A stretch of DNA of 64,000 nt from Eubacterium sp. (GTDB lineage Bacteria; Bacillota; Clostridia; Lachnospirales; Lachnospiraceae), in the NCBI GenBank assembly GCA_022796875.1, contig JAAWJJ010000005.1, positions 1-64,000 of the forward strand, in the 5' to 3' direction. Both the position numbers and the translations under genes were made by a program. Every line of letters starts with the position of its first letter. Within the stretch, counting starts at the first letter, position 1. This document shows, piece by piece, positions 60,436-64,000 of the stretch. The notes below the pieces were generated by a model. The model was not told the DNA's origin, did no database searches, and was given only the letters and a program-made list of their open reading frames with translations.

Positions 60436-61890
60436 TTAAAAATTAAAATACAGAAACGTCGATATTCCTGAAAACGATAGCACTGACCATACAACAAATA
60501 TAACTGTAATGACCGATCTCACTATCGTTGGCTCAAATTTGATCTCCCTGCTGTTACGAACGTTCAGTACAATCATAAACGCCACGAAAATAAACAGCCA
60601 TAAATGCAATCCCGTAATCCGTGTCGACAAATAACTCAGGAATGGTATCCTGTTTTCAAGAATCGTAAATTCTCTCAGATTAAAACAGTTATATAACTCT
60701 TCACGTATACTAAAGTCCAACATCCAAAACAACTGTTTTATAAACTGTACTGCTGCCGAAATATTATCCGCTCGGAATATGACCCAAAGTATATTAACAA
60801 GCATAAAAGACAGCGCCCATTGCGTAACTTTCCCCACTTTTTCCACGTGTTTTTAAAAACACGGTTCAGGCAGCTAAACAACCCCTGGAGGCGTCCCCAC
60901 AGAACAAACGTCCAGTTCGCCCCGTGCCAGATACCGCTGGCAAGATAAACGATCATAATATTCAAATATGTTCGTAATTTCCCTTTGCGGTTTCCGCCAA
61001 GCGGTATGTAAATGTACGATTTCAAAAATCTTGTCAGGGACATATGCCATCTGTCCCAAAACTCAGTGATAGACGTCGCTTTATACGGAGAATTATAATT
61101 TTGCGGCAATTCTATGTTAAACATAGAACCAATACCGATCGCCATATCGCAATACCCGCTGAAATCAAAATACAATTGAAACGTATAGGATACCGAAACA
61201 ATAAGCGCTTCTAATGAACCAGGCGTGTCAATCGTTCCAAATCCATACGTAACAGCCGTTCCAAGCGTATCCGCAAGAATAATTTTTTTGAACAAGCCCA
61301 AAGCAAAGATATACATCCCTTTTGAAAAATTTTGTGGAATAAACTTTCGTCTTTTTCGGCTTCTGAATTGCGGAATCACCTCACCGTGCAGAACAATCGG
61401 TCCTGCAATCAACTGCGGAAAATAAGACACAAACAGCATATATTCATCAAATGCGTAATCTTTTGTTTCTCCTTTGTACGAATCCACAAGATAGGAAACC
61501 TGCTGAAAAGTAAAAAAACTAATTCCCAACGGAAGTACAATATTTTTCAGCTCAAACGATCTGTTAAACAATATATTTACATTTTCAAGGAAGAAGTCAT
61601 AATATTTAAAATAAAAGATGACTGCTATATTCGCGCCCCACACACACATAAAATTAATCGCTTACAGGGGTTTTCCACTCGTTCCATAATTTTCGACAAC
61701 AGATAATTTCCCACTATACTTCCGCAAATAATAAGCAGATAGGACGGATTAAAATATCCGTAAAACCACAGCGACATCCCGATCAAAAACAAATTGGCAA
61801 TTCTGTATTTTTGTAAATGGTTGAGCAGATAATATCCTAATAACGCTATTGGTAAAATAAAAATATAAAAACGTAAGAATTAAATAACAT
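60436..61890 (-). pseudogene. Frameshifted MBOAT O-acyltransferase gene
   Basis: The ATG at 61890 (ribosome binding site AGAGG) opens MLFNSYVFIFLF. The frame is lost in a T-run near 61855 and resumes as LPIALLGYYLLNHLQKYRIANLFL. It is lost again near 61645 (TGTGTGTGGGG), then runs open as a clear MBOAT/DltB-AlgI core: IVLPLGISFFTFQQVSYLVD, FPQLIAGPIV, TSITEFWDRWHMSLTRFLKSYIYIPLGG and the catalytic His in ASGIWHGANWTFVLWG. A third break near 60850 moves the C-terminus (MLVNILWVIFRADN) to another frame. MBOAT proteins pass acyl groups across the membrane to surface glycans. Three lesions make an active product unlikely unless these are sequencing errors. Confidence 0.85.
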
Positions 61891-61905
61891 AGTAATCCTC
61901 TCAGC

Positions 61906-62787
61906 CTATTTTCTCAAAGAATTGTAATCATAATTAGCATAAAAACTTCCGACCGTTTCTAAATAATCCAGATAATTATCGTCAGTTAAGAGATATTCAT
62001 CTGTCTGCATCTGCTCTAAGATCCAGGAATTTACCCACTCTCCATAATGCCCCTGATCTTTATAATTATTCAAATCGCATATAAGATCAAAATTAGTGTC
62101 GAAAGAATATAATTTTATGTTTGGGTACTTAATCAATTCTTCAATCGCTATCTGCTCCATTGCAAGATGCCAATCAATCCATCCGTCGTTTTTCATTTGA
62201 TCCCAATAACAAATACTATACGGAGGAAAAAAGAGATAAAAATTCTGTTTCCGGATGCTCCTTTGCAATAGCAGCCACATTCTGTCTGAGATTTTCCAGG
62301 ATCATCGTATTCTCTTCCTCTGTTAAAACCCGGCTTGTTTCAGCAGGTTCACCTAAGGTATAAGTATTCAACACAAATTCCGCCCCAAATTGAAAATCAT
62401 CATTCCAGTTAGAATATTCGTCAAAACTGGTTGTTTTATTACCCTCTTTCGTATATTTAAGCACATTCCAGGTATAATCCAAAAATATAGATTTATTCAG
62501 TAGATAATTTAAGTCATCAAACAGTCTGTCATTATATAAATAAGTCGGGTATTCCACATCTGTTCTGAACCCGTCTTTATCTTTTACCAGATAAGAATAG
62601 TCCACTGACCGAATCACATATTTTAACTTATTCCCTGCCTGATATGCCTGTTCCAGATTGTCCTTTACTTCTTTGTAAAAAGATCCGCTACAGGCAAGCA
62701 AACAATACAAATATAACACATAGCTTATACTGTAATAATAATCCAAATACTGTATTTTTTGCTTCCATCTGTTTTCTTTATCAGCAT
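61906..62787 (-). pseudogene. Broken gene for the SGNH-like partner of the MBOAT acyltransferase
   Basis: Two overlapping frames join at an A5/T5 run at 62238-62242: the upstream one carries KDNLEQAYQAGNKLKYVIRSVDYS and FRTDVEYPTYLYNDRLFDDLNYLLN, the downstream one FYLFFPPYSICYWD and NNYKDQGHYGEWVNSWILEQM. This matches the AlgX/DltD-like protein that normally follows MBOAT genes in Firmicutes and transfers the acyl group outside. The N-terminus is also damaged: a membrane helix is split across frames and the expected GTSM-type SGNH block is missing before SGSFYKEVKD. The start is uncertain (62787 or 62768). Confidence 0.75.
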
Positions 62788-63913
62788 CGGTTCATTTTTC
62801 CTTTCTCAATACACAGTATAAAAAAATTAATCACTTTCGGATAACACAGCGCTTTTTTCAAACTTTCTATCGCAACAGAACCCAGTAAAGACGTTCCTGA
62901 TAAAAGCAATAATACCAGAACCCAATATTTAGGACTATATATAAATTCTGTAAAATAGTACTCGAATATAATCGTATGTATCAGAAACATATTCATAGAA
63001 TGTTTTCCTATGAATCCCATAATTTTCTCGCTAAACGGAATCAATCCGCTCAGTTCCATGCAAAATATACAAACTGGAATCGGTATGATCGCATCTATCC
63101 AATAATTGAATGTAGTAACTTTTATCCTCAAATATACAAAAAAAGCAAACAAAAATACGCTTATCACTATCTTTATCAAATGATTCATTTGTTTAAATTT
63201 ACAAAACGAAATGTGATGACATCTTTCGAATATATTTTCTTCTGCACACCAAATTCCTATCACAACGCAAAACAAGTACAATAAAAAAGCTGCTCCTGAA
63301 AGATCCCACGGTATTACAAAAGAAGAGAATCCCAAAAATGCCACAAAGACTACTATTGTTCTTCCTATCGCTTTGTATATTTTTATAAAAACCGGAACCA
63401 AAAAAACAAACAAAATAGCAACCTGCATATACCACCATGTTTCATTTAAAGACGGCGTCGGAACATAACTGGATAATCCGAGCATATCAATAAAAATATA
63501 CATTATGCCATATTTCCACCCCTGCGCCGCATATACGCCTGCCAAGCCGCCTGCCCGTAAAAAAGACGTAAAAAATACCAGAATATATACAAATGCAAAA
63601 TTCAGAGCCAGTTTTATATATCGATGAAAACAAAAAGCTTCCAACTCTCTTTTATTTGGAGTCCTTTCTACCCCCCCCTGTAAAATTGGGCATTGTATGC
63701 TCTGGTAATTCCATATGCCGTCATAACTACGAATATCCCAACGCAAATCTTAGCGGCGCCACAAAACAAATAAACAGAATCCCAGGTAATAAATTTTGAA
63801 TATGTTCCATACTGTTCACAAAATGTTTTTGAACAATAAAACAAATGATGCATAAGCATTAATATAATAGCTATACACTTTACCATATTCGTTTTATTCA
63901 CATTAAAATTCAT
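62781..63913 (-). pseudogene. Acyltransferase-3 family gene, off-frame at a G8 tract (candidate phase-variable gene)
   Basis: The gene starts at 63913 behind GGAGAGGTG and reads MNFNVNKTNMVKCIAIILMLMHHLFY, a normal acyltransferase-3 N-terminus with the HH-type motif, then two helices ending AYNAQFYRGG and a TAG. The rest (VERTPNKRELEAFCFHRYIKLAL and about eight further helices) is open in the frame reached if the run of eight G (63671-63678) gains one G. With G9 the product would be a full polytopic O-acyltransferase of about 377 residues. As sequenced it is off. The stop at 62781 overlaps the start region of the next gene. Confidence 0.85.
63671..63678. repeat. G8 homopolymer (C8 on the + strand) within the acyltransferase gene
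   Basis: Eight consecutive C residues on the + strand, located inside coding sequence about 79 codons from the start, precisely at the frame break. Poly-G tracts of this length are classic slipped-strand mispairing sites. Confidence 0.9.
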
Positions 63914-63949
63914 AAAAACACCTCTCCGGAATTGCTTAAAATATACTTC

Positions 63950-64000
63950 TTATTCCATCCTTCCATCGCTGCACACGATTTCATAATAATCCCCATCTGC
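63950..64000 (-). CDS. Possible 3' end of a gene entering from beyond the window
   Basis: The minus strand from the window edge reads ADGDYYEIVCSDGRME and a TAA at 63950-63952, 36 bases before the acyltransferase start. The 16 codons have a coding-like composition, but this is too short to identify a product or to be sure. Confidence 0.35.
   Translation of the reverse strand, partial: ADGDYYEIVCSDGRME

Overview
The window looks like a chromosomal segment of a low-to-mid GC Gram-positive anaerobe, most likely a member of the Lachnospiraceae (Clostridia). The reasons are the strong AGGAGG-type ribosome binding sites, a TagG/TagH-type exporter next to LytR-CpsA-Psr proteins, TagF-like glycerophosphotransferases, DUF2142/DUF2304/DUF6056/DUF6077-like membrane proteins, a 1397-residue FN3-repeat amidase, and Rpn and DinJ/YoeB genes typical of that family. 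The assignment is inference from gene content; no rRNA or tRNA gene was seen.

Layout. (1) 0.2-3.1 kb, + strand: a polar amino acid ABC importer operon and a small membrane protein. From 3.3 kb to the right end nearly everything is on the minus strand, so transcription runs right to left. (2) 3.3-6.1 kb: a small-multidrug-export-like membrane protein, a HisC-type aminotransferase and a second class I aminotransferase. (3) 6.4-15.5 kb: an apparent operon of cell-wall amidase/glucosaminidase, pyruvate kinase (overlapping ATGA), a DUF6056-like membrane protein and an O-antigen-ligase-like protein. (4) 15.7-19.7 kb: carbamate kinase, a 1 kb patch of imperfect inverted repeats around an orphan RelB/DinJ-type antitoxin, an HtrA protease and a GtrA protein. 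(5) 19.8-64 kb: glmS followed by a very large surface-polysaccharide locus.

The locus holds an initiating polyprenyl-phosphate sugar transferase (WbaP/WcaJ type), many GT2 glycosyltransferases, a TagG/TagH (Wzm/Wzt-like) exporter with a carbohydrate-binding tail, and a methyltransferase-kinase fusion resembling the WbdD chain terminator. It also holds a Wzx-like flippase, several large polytopic membrane proteins of probable GT-C or lipid-sugar type, two LCP ligases, UDP-glucose dehydrogenase, and three TagF-family proteins of which two lack the expected catalytic histidine. An asparagine-synthetase-like protein fused to two copies of a 136-residue domain follows, and at the right end there is an O-acylation cassette (MBOAT, its SGNH-like partner, and an acyltransferase-3 protein). 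A plausible scheme is that GlmS and Ugd supply sugar nucleotides, WbaP primes the carrier lipid, GT2/TagF enzymes build the chain, the methyltransferase-kinase caps it, TagGH exports it, and LCP proteins attach it to peptidoglycan.

Decay and variation are prominent. The O-acylation cassette is broken in all three genes, one of them at a G8 tract that would restore the frame as G9 (candidate phase variation). A DUF6077-like gene is split by a single TAG codon. Remnants of Rpn/PD-(D/E)XK-type genes lie at 36.2 and 49.0 kb, and a decayed helical-protein gene lies at 47.2 kb. A DinJ-YoeB toxin-antitoxin module is intact at 46.5-47.0 kb.
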